DNA of 64,000 bases from Flavobacterium luminosum (GTDB lineage: Bacteria; Bacteroidota; Bacteroidia; Flavobacteriales; Flavobacteriaceae): assembly GCF_023635005.1 (NCBI RefSeq), contig NZ_JAMLJM010000006.1, positions 86,471-150,470 of the forward strand, in the 5' to 3' direction. Shown one piece after another: positions 9,473 through 18,665 of this stretch. Both the position numbers and the translations under genes were made by a program. Position 1 is the first letter of the stretch. Each line of letters starts with the position of its first letter. The notes beneath the pieces were generated by a model. That model was given only the letters and a program-made list of their open reading frames with translations, ran no database searches and was not told where the DNA came from.

Positions 9473-10417
9473 TTAATTATTTAAGGTTAGTTGTCCCAAA
9501 ATAGTTTCGCTCATGAATTGTCCACCAGGATAATAGGCGGTGTAATCTAGATTTAACCAAATTTGTCCGTGTTCATCAATATGGTAATGTATTTTTTTTC
9601 CTTTGCTTTCTTCTTTAAAAAGTACATTTCGAATAAGATAAACTATATTTTCTAAATCCCTTTGGGTTCCTATTAGCATTTCCGGGTAAATATGAGCATC
9701 GGTATGAATTAATCTCGGAACACCACCAACTGCTTTTATACCAGCAGCCATAAGGACGGCATGATCATCACAATCACCAGAAAAATGTTGTAAAGATTCT
9801 GAAGCAGAAGCGATATAGTTATTACCTAATGGATCGTTGACATAATTCCAGTGTGTTTTTATTTCTTTAAATACGGCAAAACACTGAATAATTGTTCGAT
9901 ATTCTCTGTACCCTTTCATTCTTTTTACATCTGTAAAATGCTTGGTGGTGGCATATAGGGCAAAGTTTCTCACTTTTGGATTTTGAAAATCAATAGACTT
10001 CAAAACCTTGAATTTATTAGGGAAAGGCAGTAGTTTACCAATGATAATATCTTGCGGATATGGATTATCCCCCATGGTGTAAACCATCGATCTATAATCG
10101 TCATAAACCCTATAAAAGCTATAGGTGCCAAAAAGAGTCCCGTAGATTAAAATGATGAAATAGCAAAAAATACCAATAATAAGATATTTTTTGATGCTAT
10201 GTAAGATTAGCTGATAGACTATTAGTATGAAAATAAAAAGTAAAATTCGGTCAATAGGAATTTTAAAATCGGTTTCTTTAAGATTTTGATGCGCGATTAT
10301 AAAAGTTGGTATTGCCAATAAGACATTCAAAAGAAAAATGACCACAGTATCCCAAGGCTTTGGCAAAGAAAGCTTGTCTTTATAGTGAATATAATTTTTT
10401 TGGAAAATTGTAGTCAT
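9473..10417 (-). CDS. Membrane-anchored transglutaminase-like protein
   Basis: The 314-residue protein has two or three N-terminal hydrophobic helices (about 20-42, 55-75, 78-98), then an extracytoplasmic domain. GDCDDHAVLMAAGIKAVGG (Cys near 215), a later His in HTDAHIYPEM and an Asp in LNLDYT form the Cys-His-Asp arrangement of the bacterial transglutaminase-like/cysteine protease fold. The substrate is unknown; it could be a peptidase or peptide cross-linker. The gene lies 28 bases after the orphan binding-protein gene on the same strand, so the two may form an operon. Confidence 0.8.
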   Translation of the reverse strand: MTTIFQKNYIHYKDKLSLPKPWDTVVIFLLNVLLAIPTFIIAHQNLKETDFKIPIDRILLFIFILIVYQLILHSIKKYLIIGIFCYFIILIYGTLFGTYSFYRVYDDYRSMVYTMGDNPYPQDIIIGKLLPFPNKFKVLKSIDFQNPKVRNFALYATTKHFTDVKRMKGYREYRTIIQCFAVFKEIKTHWNYVNDPLGNNYIASASESLQHFSGDCDDHAVLMAAGIKAVGGVPRLIHTDAHIYPEMLIGTQRDLENIVYLIRNVLFKEESKGKKIHYHIDEHGQIWLNLDYTAYYPGGQFMSETILGQLTLNN

Positions 10418-10445
10418 TTTTACTTTAAACGATAGACCAATTGAC

Positions 10446-11291
10446 TTATTTTATTGCCTTTTCGTAAGATATTTTATTTTCGATTAAATTTAAATCAAAC
10501 AATTTATTTTGTACCAAATTAAAGGTGTTTTTATCCAGTTGTTTCTGAGACCAACGAGTTAATCTCAACCATTCTTGAATATCTTCTAGTTTTTGATTGT
10601 ATCGAGATGCCAATGTTCTGTCGATACTAGGAATTTCTTTAAATTCTATGGTTGTATTATTGATGATTTCTAAAATTAGTTCAACAGTTGACTCGTTATT
10701 CAATAAAAATTCATTACGAACAGCAATTACAAAGCAAGGCCAAGGAGTAGGGCAGTCAGCTATTCTGCGGAATGTTCCCTGATCTACTAACGGTTTTGTT
10801 GTAAATCGTTCCCACATGAAGTAATCGGCTTTACCGGATGAAAGCGATTCAACGGCACCATCGATATTGTTAACTACTTCAAACGGTAGCGTCTTGGTAT
10901 CCCAATTTTGGTTTTGAGCATTGATAAAACTCATAAGGTGTGAGCCGGAACCTAATCTCGATATTGCTGCTTTCTTACCTTCTAAATCAGAAAGTTGTTT
11001 GAAATTTGATTTAGCATCTACGTGAATACCCCAAATTAAAGGAGATTCTACAAAAACTTGTACAATACTACAATCATTACCCGCAGCGATGTCTTTGATA
11101 ACTCCTTCAGTAAGAAGAATAGAAATATCGGCCTCATTTTCTTTCAGCATTTGACACATTTTACCGGTACCTTCAGGAACATCGGTCCACTGTAAATCGA
11201 TACCAACTTCATCAAATTCACCATTTTCAATACACAAATGCCAAGGAAGATTAAAATGTTCAGGAACACCAACAATTTTTACAGTTTTCAT
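10446..11291 (-). CDS. Cytosolic substrate-binding-protein-like protein (NMT1/Thi5-like fold)
   Basis: The 281-residue protein resembles type-2 periplasmic binding proteins of the NMT1/SsuA kind: GVPEHFNLPWHLCIENGEF at the N-terminus, then GIDLQWTDVPEGTGKMCQML, DLEGKKAAISRLGSGSH and the hinge region SGKADYFMWE. It starts directly at the first beta-strand (MKTVKIVGVPE) with no signal peptide or lipobox, and no ABC permease or ATPase genes are near. It may therefore be a cytosolic binding protein or an enzyme using this fold, as Thi5/NMT1 does. The ligand is unknown. Confidence 0.75.
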   Translation of the reverse strand: MKTVKIVGVPEHFNLPWHLCIENGEFDEVGIDLQWTDVPEGTGKMCQMLKENEADISILLTEGVIKDIAAGNDCSIVQVFVESPLIWGIHVDAKSNFKQLSDLEGKKAAISRLGSGSHLMSFINAQNQNWDTKTLPFEVVNNIDGAVESLSSGKADYFMWERFTTKPLVDQGTFRRIADCPTPWPCFVIAVRNEFLLNNESTVELILEIINNTTIEFKEIPSIDRTLASRYNQKLEDIQEWLRLTRWSQKQLDKNTFNLVQNKLFDLNLIENKISYEKAIK

Positions 11292-11650
11292 GAGGAGAAA
11301 TAAATTATTTGCTAAGATAAGAAGAGATATTCATTATCGAAATTATTAAGCTACAAAAGCGAAAATTATACCATTTCTATTGATTCAATATTTTCTGGAA
11401 TGAATCTTTACGATTTAATAATCAAGAATTACTCTCGTTTGGTTATCATTTTTCAGATGAAAATTATGGTTTATTTTAACTAAGTTCGAGAGGTCTTAAT
11501 TTTGAACAAAAACACTTTTATTGTGTTTTATATAAATTTTTAAAATAATAATTATGTTTATTGAAAAAAAATAATGGTATAATTATATATAATATATTTT
11601 ATTTATGTATATATTTGCTAAATAAGTATATTTATGCAAAAATTATATAT
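11292..11650. other. Intergenic region between divergent genes
   Basis: This 359-base AT-rich stretch separates the leftward binding-protein gene from the rightward zinc-ribbon/HTH gene. Apart from one -7 element at 11610-11617 I see no gene, RNA or strong hairpin. A reading frame from a TTG at 11561 runs into the next gene, but its first 30 codons are low-complexity Ile/Tyr and contain the promoter, so it is not the true start. Confidence 0.6.
11610..11617 (+). promoter_or_regulatory. Promoter -7 element of the zinc-ribbon/HTH gene
   Basis: TATATTTG matches TAnnTTTG, 33 bases before the ATG at 11651. Its position supports that ATG over the upstream TTG at 11561. No well-spaced TTG -33 is seen. 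Confidence 0.5.
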
Positions 11651-12070
11651 ATGGAAATTCCAGCATGCCCTAAATGTCAAAGTATAAATATTGTAAAGAG
11701 CGGTATTATCAAAGAAAGACAACGTTATTTATGTAAATCGTGTCATTATTTTTTTACCGTCAACAAAATAGGAAAAAAAATAGACGATTATTATGTTACT
11801 AAAGCATTACAATTGTATCTAGAAGGCCTTAGTTACAGAGAAATAGAGCGAATTATTGGTGTTTCACATGTTTCTATTAGTAACTGGGTAAAAGAATTTA
11901 AAATAAAGAAACCGCCTCACCCAAATTACCATCCCACCTATAAAATTTTTAACCACACAGAACTTTTAGAGTATCTTAAAAATAAAGACAAATTATCTGG
12001 AGCCGGCATGATTATTACAGAACTAGGGGATAAGTTTATGATGATAAAATGGGAACGATTTAAAGACTAA
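11651..12070 (+). CDS. InsA-like zinc-ribbon/helix-turn-helix DNA-binding protein
   Basis: The 139-residue protein has an N-terminal zinc ribbon (CPKC near residue 6, CKSC near 28) with the GxxxxRQRYLCKSC pattern of IS1 InsA-type transposase proteins. A helix-turn-helix follows (GLSYREIERIIGVSHVSISNWV, split here over about residues 60-82). The C-terminal 40 residues (from KIFNHTELLEYL) are unlike a transposase catalytic domain. No DDE partner frame or terminal inverted repeats are seen, so it looks like a domesticated DNA-binding regulator. It heads the short-chain fatty acid island, 91 bases before the porin gene. The start was chosen at ATG 11651 because the -7 element lies upstream of it. 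Confidence 0.75.
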   Translation: MEIPACPKCQSINIVKSGIIKERQRYLCKSCHYFFTVNKIGKKIDDYYVTKALQLYLEGLSYREIERIIGVSHVSISNWVKEFKIKKPPHPNYHPTYKIFNHTELLEYLKNKDKLSGAGMIITELGDKFMMIKWERFKD

Positions 12071-12161
12071 CTATATACTTTACAGAACTATATATTAAAA
12101 AAATACTAATTCATTTCTATTTAAGAATATTGTAACAACAAAAACAACAAAATACTTAAAT

Positions 12162-13541
12162 ATGAAAAGAATTCGATTAACAGTTTCCGCCTTACTATTT
12201 TCTTTGTGCGGAATGGCACAGGGTTCTACAGATTATGGTTCAGGTTTAAAATTTAATCTGAATGAAGATGGTTCAAAATACATGCGTTTTATTGCATGGA
12301 ACCAGATTTGGTTTAGATCTTCCCAAATGAACCCCGGAACCATGATTGCAGACGAAGCTGCAACTACTAATACTGATATAGCTAACCGAAGACTTCGTCT
12401 TTTAGCCTATGCTCAAATTTCTAAGCGTTACATGATTGTCACCCATTTTGGGATTAATAACCAGACTTTTTCAAATGGTGGTGTTAATGGATCTTCTGGA
12501 ACTGGAGGTTATGGCGCTGGAAAAAAACCTGGAATGTTTTTCCATGATGCTTGGAATGAATATGCTGTAGTACTACCTCAAGCAGATAAAAAATTCAGTA
12601 TGAGCATCGGAGGTGGATTACACTATTACATGGGGTTATCAAGAATGACGATGGCTTCTACCTTAAATTTTTTAACTATTGATGCCCCAATATTCAACTG
12701 GCCTTTGATTGATAATGCCGATCAATTTGCACGTCAAATAGGTCTTTTTAGTAAAGGAAAATACGGCAAGTTAGAATATCGTTTCAGTTTGAATAAACCT
12801 TTTGCTACCAATTTAACACCTGTAAATGTTACAGACCCAAACAATGCAGTTGCCGTAGACAATAGCGGGAATACAAAATGGTCTAAAGCAGGTTACCTAG
12901 AATATCAATTCTTAGATCAAGAATCCAATTTATTGCCTTATAAAGTAGGAACTTATTTAGGTACCAAGAAAATATTTAATCTAGGAGCTGGTTTTTATAC
13001 AGCCGCTGATGCTACTAGAACTTCAGTGAATGGAACTGTAGATAAACACGATATGAAGTTGTTTGCTGCGGATGCGTTTTTAGATCTTCCTATCGGCGAA
13101 GTATCCAAAAAAATGGCTATTTCGGCTTACAGTGTATTTTATAATTATGATTTCGGTCCTAACTATTTGAGAAACATTGGAATTATGAATGTAGGAATAG
13201 CTAATCCTTCATTCACAGGGAATCGTGCTTTGGCCGGTGTAGGAAATACACAACCCATGATTGGTACAGGATCAATTTGGTATACACAAGCTGGCTTTTT
13301 ATTACCTACTAAAGCAGAAAAGCCAAAGTTAAGAGTACAGCCTTACGGATCTTACACTCACAAAGATTTTGAAGCATTGGACAAAGCAAGTTCTCAATTT
13401 GATTTAGGAGCTAACTTTTTCCTTGATGGGCATCACGCCAAAATTACTACTCAGTATTCTACTAGACCTATCTACACAGCAACCGACAAAATTGATGGTT
13501 CTAAAGGAGAATTCTTAGTGCAATTACAAATTTATTTATAA
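12162..13541 (+). CDS. Outer-membrane porin-like beta-barrel protein
   Basis: The 459-residue protein has a signal peptide (residues 1-19, ending CGMAQ), then alternating short hydrophobic stretches rich in Gly and aromatic residues. It ends in LVQLQIYL, as expected for an outer-membrane barrel. I do not recognise a characterised family member. It lies 20 bases before the MHS transporter gene and probably forms an operon with it and the small protein at 15112. The context suggests it admits the substrate of the inner-membrane transporter, perhaps acetate, propionate or another carboxylate. Confidence 0.8.
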   Translation: MKRIRLTVSALLFSLCGMAQGSTDYGSGLKFNLNEDGSKYMRFIAWNQIWFRSSQMNPGTMIADEAATTNTDIANRRLRLLAYAQISKRYMIVTHFGINNQTFSNGGVNGSSGTGGYGAGKKPGMFFHDAWNEYAVVLPQADKKFSMSIGGGLHYYMGLSRMTMASTLNFLTIDAPIFNWPLIDNADQFARQIGLFSKGKYGKLEYRFSLNKPFATNLTPVNVTDPNNAVAVDNSGNTKWSKAGYLEYQFLDQESNLLPYKVGTYLGTKKIFNLGAGFYTAADATRTSVNGTVDKHDMKLFAADAFLDLPIGEVSKKMAISAYSVFYNYDFGPNYLRNIGIMNVGIANPSFTGNRALAGVGNTQPMIGTGSIWYTQAGFLLPTKAEKPKLRVQPYGSYTHKDFEALDKASSQFDLGANFFLDGHHAKITTQYSTRPIYTATDKIDGSKGEFLVQLQIYL

Positions 13542-13561
13542 AACCAAAAACTATATTCAAT

Positions 13562-15100
13562 ATGAGCAATTCATCAAAAAAAGGAATTTGGAAAGTTATT
13601 TCAGCTTCCTCAATGGGTACCATGATCGAGTGGTATGATTTTTACATCTTCGGTAGTTTAGCCGTAGTATTATCAACTAAATTTTTCCCTTCAGATAATC
13701 CTACCGCAGCATTTTTGTCAACCTTGGCAACTTTCGCAGCTGGTTTTGTGGTTCGTCCTTTTGGTGCTCTCTTCTTTGGACGATTAGGAGATTTGATTGG
13801 AAGAAAGTATACTTTTATGGTTACTTTACTGCTTATGGGAGGCGCAACTTTTGTAATAGGTTGTATACCTAGTTATGAAACCATTGGTTTTTTAGCACCT
13901 GTTTTGGTTTTAATTCTTAGATTATTGCAAGGTTTAGCACTTGGTGGAGAATATGGAGGTGCCGCTACTTATGTAGCAGAACATGCTCCCAAAGGAGAAA
14001 GAGGGTATTGGACTGCTTGGATTCAGACCACTGCAACCGTAGGATTATTTGTTTCATTAGCGGTTATATTATTAACAAAATCATTATTGAGTAAAGAAGA
14101 TTTTGATGCTTGGGGATGGAGAGTTCCGTTCTGGGTATCTATTTTAATGGTTTATGTATCTGTATTGATTCGAAAAAATATGCATGAATCACCAGAGTTT
14201 GCAAAAGCAAAAGCTGAAGGTAAAACGGCTACTAATCCACTAAAAGAAAGTTTTGGAAATAAATACAACCTAAAATTTGTTTTGTTAGCATTGTTCGGAG
14301 CTACTATGGGACAAGGTGTGGTATGGTATACAGGGCAATTTTATGCTATGAACTTCTTGAAAACGGTTCAGATGATTGATGCTTCTCAAGTTGAAATGTT
14401 GTTAGGAATTGCTTTAGTGCTAGGTACGCCATTCTTTATTGTATTCGGTTGGTTGAGTGATAAAATTGGTAGAAAAAACATCATGATGGCCGGTATGTTA
14501 TTTGCCATTGTATTGTACAGACCAATCTACAAAAAAATGTATGAAACTACCGATTTGACTTTAAAAACAGAAGTAGCTGAAAAAACAAAAGTAGTAGCTT
14601 CTGCGAAAGTTATATCAGAAACTAAAATGGATTCAGTATATACTACTACTAGAGAGTTTACAGACGGTACAGTTTCAGAAGAAGTTAAAACCGTTCATTT
14701 AGAAAACGGAAAAGTAGTATTGGATGATAAAGGAAAAGAAAAAATAGAAACCGCAGTATCCAAAAAAATTAACAATGCCGACACTATTATGTTAGTCTTT
14801 TTAATTTTTGTTCAGGTAATTTTTGTTACTATGGTTTATGGTCCTATTGCTGCTTTCTTGGTTGAAATGTTCCCTGTAAAAATCAGATATACTTCGATGT
14901 CTCTTCCTTATCACGTGGGGAACGGAATCTTCGGAGGACTATTGCCTGCTATTTCTACCTATTTTGTGACCAATGCGAAAGAAGCTGGAAATCCAGAATT
15001 TTACCTTGAAGGATTGTGGTATCCAATTATCATTGCTGCTGTATCTTTCGTCATCGGAATGATTTATATTGATAGAAAAATTAATACTTTACACGAATAA
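13562..15100 (+). CDS. MFS transporter, metabolite:H+ symporter (MHS/ProP-ShiA-KgtP) family
   Basis: The 512-residue inner-membrane symporter has the MHS signature at its N-terminus (ASSMGTMIEWYDFYIFGSLA) and the loop motif GRLGDLIGRKYTF. RLLQGLALGGEYGGAATYVAEHAP is the TM4/5 hallmark. A charged, non-membrane insert of about 85 residues (about 320-405) accounts for the extra length over the 430-450 residues of compact members such as KgtP. MHS members carry carboxylates and zwitterions. The location upstream of prpE/acs and of an SSS-type sensor suggests a monocarboxylate, but the sequence does not prove this. Confidence 0.9.
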   Translation: MSNSSKKGIWKVISASSMGTMIEWYDFYIFGSLAVVLSTKFFPSDNPTAAFLSTLATFAAGFVVRPFGALFFGRLGDLIGRKYTFMVTLLLMGGATFVIGCIPSYETIGFLAPVLVLILRLLQGLALGGEYGGAATYVAEHAPKGERGYWTAWIQTTATVGLFVSLAVILLTKSLLSKEDFDAWGWRVPFWVSILMVYVSVLIRKNMHESPEFAKAKAEGKTATNPLKESFGNKYNLKFVLLALFGATMGQGVVWYTGQFYAMNFLKTVQMIDASQVEMLLGIALVLGTPFFIVFGWLSDKIGRKNIMMAGMLFAIVLYRPIYKKMYETTDLTLKTEVAEKTKVVASAKVISETKMDSVYTTTREFTDGTVSEEVKTVHLENGKVVLDDKGKEKIETAVSKKINNADTIMLVFLIFVQVIFVTMVYGPIAAFLVEMFPVKIRYTSMSLPYHVGNGIFGGLLPAISTYFVTNAKEAGNPEFYLEGLWYPIIIAAVSFVIGMIYIDRKINTLHE

Positions 15101-15111
15101 ATTAAGATATT

Positions 15112-15327
15112 ATGAACGCATTAAAAAAATATTTAGGAGTAGTATGGATTCTATTGGCAGTAGCCGTAGCCTACTATAGCATTGGAATTTTCGGTAGTAA
15201 ATTAACTTCAGGAAAGCAAGACGATTTAGTTTTCGGAATCATCATTTTCTTTATTTTGTTACCTTTAATTGTTACAGGTTTGGCTATTTTTGGTTATTAC
15301 GCCTTGACTAACGAATATGACGATTAA
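15112..15327 (+). CDS. Small two-helix membrane protein
   Basis: The 71-residue protein has two hydrophobic segments (about 8-26 and 40-64) separated by SKLTSGKQDD. It resembles small Bacteroidota membrane proteins found beside MFS transporters (I believe the DUF6814 family, from memory). It starts 11 bases after the transporter stop and is followed by a strong terminator, so it is the last gene of the porin-transporter unit. Its role is unknown; a transporter accessory is plausible from position alone. Confidence 0.75.
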   Translation: MNALKKYLGVVWILLAVAVAYYSIGIFGSKLTSGKQDDLVFGIIIFFILLPLIVTGLAIFGYYALTNEYDD

Positions 15328-15343
15328 TTCAAAATAAAATAGT

Positions 15344-15383
15344 AATTTTAAAGCTCTTGTGTGTTCAAGGGCTTTAAAATTTT
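15344..15383 (+). terminator. Rho-independent terminator after the porin-transporter unit
   Basis: A 15-bp stem with one wobble pair (15344-15358 with 15367-15381) has an eight-base loop and short T run. It separates the porin-transporter genes from the sensor-kinase genes that follow on the same strand. Confidence 0.75.
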
Positions 15384-15401
15384 AAAAAAATATTTAATTT
15401 G

Positions 15402-15596
15402 ATGAAAAAAAGACACCAACAAAAACTCGTTGTATTGTCCGTTTTACTTTTTATAGGTTTAAACATACCAATAGTGTTATTGTTTAGCAATATGACTTCG
15501 GTTTTTGGGTTTCCTTTAATTTATGTGTACATTTTTGGGATTTGGATTTTGTCTGTAATGGTTTCATTTATAATCCTAAAACGATATTATGAATAG
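15402..15596 (+). CDS. Small membrane protein preceding the SSS-type sensor
   Basis: The 64-residue protein has two membrane helices (about 9-28 and 38-60) and a basic N-terminus MKKRHQQK. It ends with an 8-base overlap into the sensor-kinase gene, indicating translational coupling. Small two-helix proteins often precede SSS transporters (DUF485/DUF4212 before ActP), so it may be an equivalent partner here; the sequence itself does not identify it. The ATG at 15402 is preferred over the TTG immediately before it. Confidence 0.7.
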   Translation: MKKRHQQKLVVLSVLLFIGLNIPIVLLFSNMTSVFGFPLIYVYIFGIWILSVMVSFIILKRYYE

Positions 15597-18291
15597 CTTT
15601 TTACTCATAATCATTTTATTGATTTATGTAGGTTTTCTTTTTTTTATAGCGCATTGGGCAGAGAAGAAAGCCAATCATAAATGGAGCAATAATCCTTATA
15701 TTTATTCACTTTCTTTGGCCGTTTATTGTACTGCTTGGACCTATTATGGAAGTATTGGGATGGCAGCTAATTCAGGTTTAAATTATTTACCAATATACTT
15801 AGGGCCTATTATTGCAATTCCGGCTTGGATTATTGTTTTACGAAAGGTGATAAAAATTTCCAAATTAAATAATGTCTCCAGCTTAGCTGATTTTATCTCA
15901 TTACGTCACGGGAATAGTAGATTCTTGGGAGCTATAGTAACCGTTGTATGTTTAATAGGAGTAATTCCTTATATTTCCTTACAACTTAAAGCAATTTCCG
16001 AAACTTTTCACATTGTAAGCCAAACCGAAACTAACGATAATGTTTTTCAAGATTCTACAACTTACGTTGCCTTTGCTTTAGCCATATTTGCGTCGTATTA
16101 TGGTTCTAGATATGTAGATGCTTCTCAAAAACGAAGAGGAGTTATAACCGCGGTAGCAATAGAAAGTATCCTTAAACTGGTTTTTTTTATTTTTATCGGT
16201 GTTTATGTTACTTTTTTTGTTTTTGATGGATTTGATGATATATATCTTCAAGCTTCAAAATTGCCTTACTTTGAAGAAAGAAATACCTTAGGAGGTTTAA
16301 CTCAAGGAATGAATTGGTATTTTCTAATCGTTCTTTCTTTGTTTGCTATCTTTTTGTTACCTAGACAATTTCAGGTTTCAGTCGTAGAAAATAATAGAGA
16401 ACACCATCTTAAAACAGCTATTTGGGTATTTCCACTGTACTTGTTGTTGTTTAACTTTTTTGTGTATCCGATTGCATGGGGAGGGAACGTACTTTTTAAA
16501 GGTCAAGAGGTAAATGCCGATATGTATTCGATTATTATACCACAATTTTTTAATAATCAGTTTTTAGCAGTAATCGTTTTTTTAGGAGGATTTTCAGCTG
16601 CGATTTCGATGATTGTTGTTTCTTCAATCGCATTATCTACAATGTTAAGTAACAATATATTAATACCTTACACTTACTTAGGTAAACTAAAGATTCAAAA
16701 TCAAGTTGATAATAACAAAAGAATTATCAACATCCGAAAAGTGAGTATTTTTATCTTAATTATCACGGCCTATTTTATCTATCGCTATTTTGTTTTAGAC
16801 TACAGTTTAGTATCAATTGGATTAATTTCTTTTGTGGTTATAGCACAATTAGCTCCTGCATTTTTCGGTTCTTTATTTTGGAGAAGAGGATCTTTGAAAG
16901 GAGCAGTTGCAGGAATCCTTGTGGGTTTGTTTTTCTGTTTTTATACGTTGTTATTTCCCTACGCCCTAGGAATTTCTTCCTCCTCTAATACATTCATTAC
17001 TGAAGGCTTATGGGGGCTAGAGTTGCTAAAACCATTTCAATTGTTTGGCTTAGATTATCTGCAACCTGTACCGCATGCATTTTTCTGGAGTTTACTGTTT
17101 AATACATTAATTTATTTTGCAGTTTCGGTTAGTTTTAAAGGAAATTATCGAGAAAGAAATTATGCAGAAATGTTCATCGATATTGATAAATATAGTACCA
17201 ATCACGAAAATGCTTTTGTATGGAGAGGAACAGCCTATATTAGTGATATCGAAAAAGTATTAATCAAATTTTTAGGTGAAGAAAGAACCCGAAGAGCTTT
17301 ATCAATCTTCAATTTAAAATACAACATAAATCAAACTTCGGACATGGCCGATGCCCGATTAATCAAATTTGCTGAAAATTTACTTACGGGTCACATTGGA
17401 ACTGCTTCAGCGAAAATTTTAATTTCTAGCGTTGTAAAAGAAGAAAAAATTTCTTTGACCGAAGTTTTACAAATTTTGGAAGAATCAAACGAAAATATCC
17501 TGATCAATAAAAAACTGACAGAAACTTCAAACGAACTTAAAAAAATTACCGAAAAATTACAGGAAGCTAATGATACTTTGGTGGTAAAAGACAAACAAAA
17601 AGACGAATTTTTAGACACGGTAACTCACGAATTACGAACTCCCATTACCGCAATCAGGGCAGCTAGTGAAATTTTATATGACGATGAAGACATCCCGAAC
17701 GAATTGCGCAAACAGTTTCTACAAAATATTATTTCTGAATCCGATCGTTTGAATAGATTGATTGATAAAATTTTAGATTTAGAAAAATTTGAAACAGGAA
17801 AGCAAAAATTATATTTTGTAAAAAATGATATCATTGCCACAATTTATCAAACGATAGAACCTTTACAACAACTCATAAAAAATAAAAACATTACGGTTTT
17901 TTTAGAAAATAGTAAAAGTGTTTATGCTTGCTATGATGAAGACCGTATTATACAGGTAATTACAAATCTTCTATCCAATGCAATTAAATTTTGTCCTGAA
18001 AAAGAAGGACTAATTACGATTAAAGTAAAAGATAAAGAGGATTATATTTTAGTTTCAGTAGAAGACAACGGAAAGGGAATCAATAAAAATGAAAATGAAG
18101 CTATTTTTGATAAATTTTACCAATCTTTTAATCAAAATATAAAAAAACCAGTAGGAAGTGGGTTAGGCTTAGCCATTTGTAGGCAAATTATAGAACACCA
18201 CGGCGGTAAAATTTGGGTCGAAAATATTGAAAATAGTGGCGCTTGTTTTTATTTCACTTTACCTAAAAACAAACAAATAAATGCAATTTAA
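15589..18291 (+). CDS. Sensor histidine kinase with sodium/solute symporter domain (CbrA/CrbS type)
   Basis: The 900-residue fusion starts with an SSS-family transporter-like membrane domain of about 13 helices (residues about 5-530). A STAC-like linker (about 560-620, with ERTRRALS and GHIGTASAKILISSVVKEE) is followed by a coiled coil (about 625-670), then HisKA with HELRTPIT (phosphorylated His about 680). The HATPase domain has NLLSNAIKF, EDNGKGI and GSGLGLAI. No PAS domain is visible between STAC and HisKA, unlike typical CbrA/CrbS. Such kinases control acetate or amino-acid use in gammaproteobacteria (CrbS-CrbR with acs). It overlaps the small upstream gene, and the receiver gene follows after 5 bases. 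Confidence 0.93.
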   Translation: MNSFLLIIILLIYVGFLFFIAHWAEKKANHKWSNNPYIYSLSLAVYCTAWTYYGSIGMAANSGLNYLPIYLGPIIAIPAWIIVLRKVIKISKLNNVSSLADFISLRHGNSRFLGAIVTVVCLIGVIPYISLQLKAISETFHIVSQTETNDNVFQDSTTYVAFALAIFASYYGSRYVDASQKRRGVITAVAIESILKLVFFIFIGVYVTFFVFDGFDDIYLQASKLPYFEERNTLGGLTQGMNWYFLIVLSLFAIFLLPRQFQVSVVENNREHHLKTAIWVFPLYLLLFNFFVYPIAWGGNVLFKGQEVNADMYSIIIPQFFNNQFLAVIVFLGGFSAAISMIVVSSIALSTMLSNNILIPYTYLGKLKIQNQVDNNKRIINIRKVSIFILIITAYFIYRYFVLDYSLVSIGLISFVVIAQLAPAFFGSLFWRRGSLKGAVAGILVGLFFCFYTLLFPYALGISSSSNTFITEGLWGLELLKPFQLFGLDYLQPVPHAFFWSLLFNTLIYFAVSVSFKGNYRERNYAEMFIDIDKYSTNHENAFVWRGTAYISDIEKVLIKFLGEERTRRALSIFNLKYNINQTSDMADARLIKFAENLLTGHIGTASAKILISSVVKEEKISLTEVLQILEESNENILINKKLTETSNELKKITEKLQEANDTLVVKDKQKDEFLDTVTHELRTPITAIRAASEILYDDEDIPNELRKQFLQNIISESDRLNRLIDKILDLEKFETGKQKLYFVKNDIIATIYQTIEPLQQLIKNKNITVFLENSKSVYACYDEDRIIQVITNLLSNAIKFCPEKEGLITIKVKDKEDYILVSVEDNGKGINKNENEAIFDKFYQSFNQNIKKPVGSGLGLAICRQIIEHHGGKIWVENIENSGACFYFTLPKNKQINAI

Positions 18292-18296
18292 AAATA

Positions 18297-18662
18297 ATGA
18301 AAAAAATATTAATAGTAGACGATGAACCGAATATCATTATGGCTTTAGAATATACTTTTAAAAAAAATAATTACGAAGTTTTTATTGCCAGAGATGGTCA
18401 GGAAGCTTTAGATATTTTACAAAATGAAACTCCTGACGCTATCATTTTAGATATTATGATGCCTAATGTAGATGGATATGCTACCATTGCTGAAATCAAA
18501 TTGAATGAAAAACTTAATCATTGTAAAATACTTTTTTTATCTGCAAAAAATAAAGAAGAACATATTGAAAAAGGAATGAGTTTGGGTGCTAATGCCTATA
18601 TGACCAAACCTTTTTCAACCAAAAAACTAGTAGAAAAAATTGAAGAACTTATAACTACATAA
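18297..18662 (+). CDS. Single-domain response regulator (receiver only)
   Basis: The 121-residue protein is a complete CheY-like receiver and nothing more: acidic pocket VDDE (about 8-10), phospho-acceptor Asp52 in LDIMMPNVDG, Ser82 and Lys104 in TKPFS. There is no DNA-binding output domain, in contrast to the LuxR-type CrbR or sigma54-type CbrB partners of related kinases. It lies 5 bases after the kinase and 3 bases before prpE, so it is surely its cognate partner. How the signal reaches transcription or enzyme activity is not shown. Confidence 0.93.
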   Translation: MKKILIVDDEPNIIMALEYTFKKNNYEVFIARDGQEALDILQNETPDAIILDIMMPNVDGYATIAEIKLNEKLNHCKILFLSAKNKEEHIEKGMSLGANAYMTKPFSTKKLVEKIEELITT

Positions 18663-18665
18663 ATT

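Noticed and set aside
11561..11650. Reading frame from a TTG extending the zinc-ribbon/HTH protein by 30 residues
   Set aside because: The extension is low-complexity Ile/Tyr/Lys and the best -7 promoter element lies inside it, so ATG 11651 is used.
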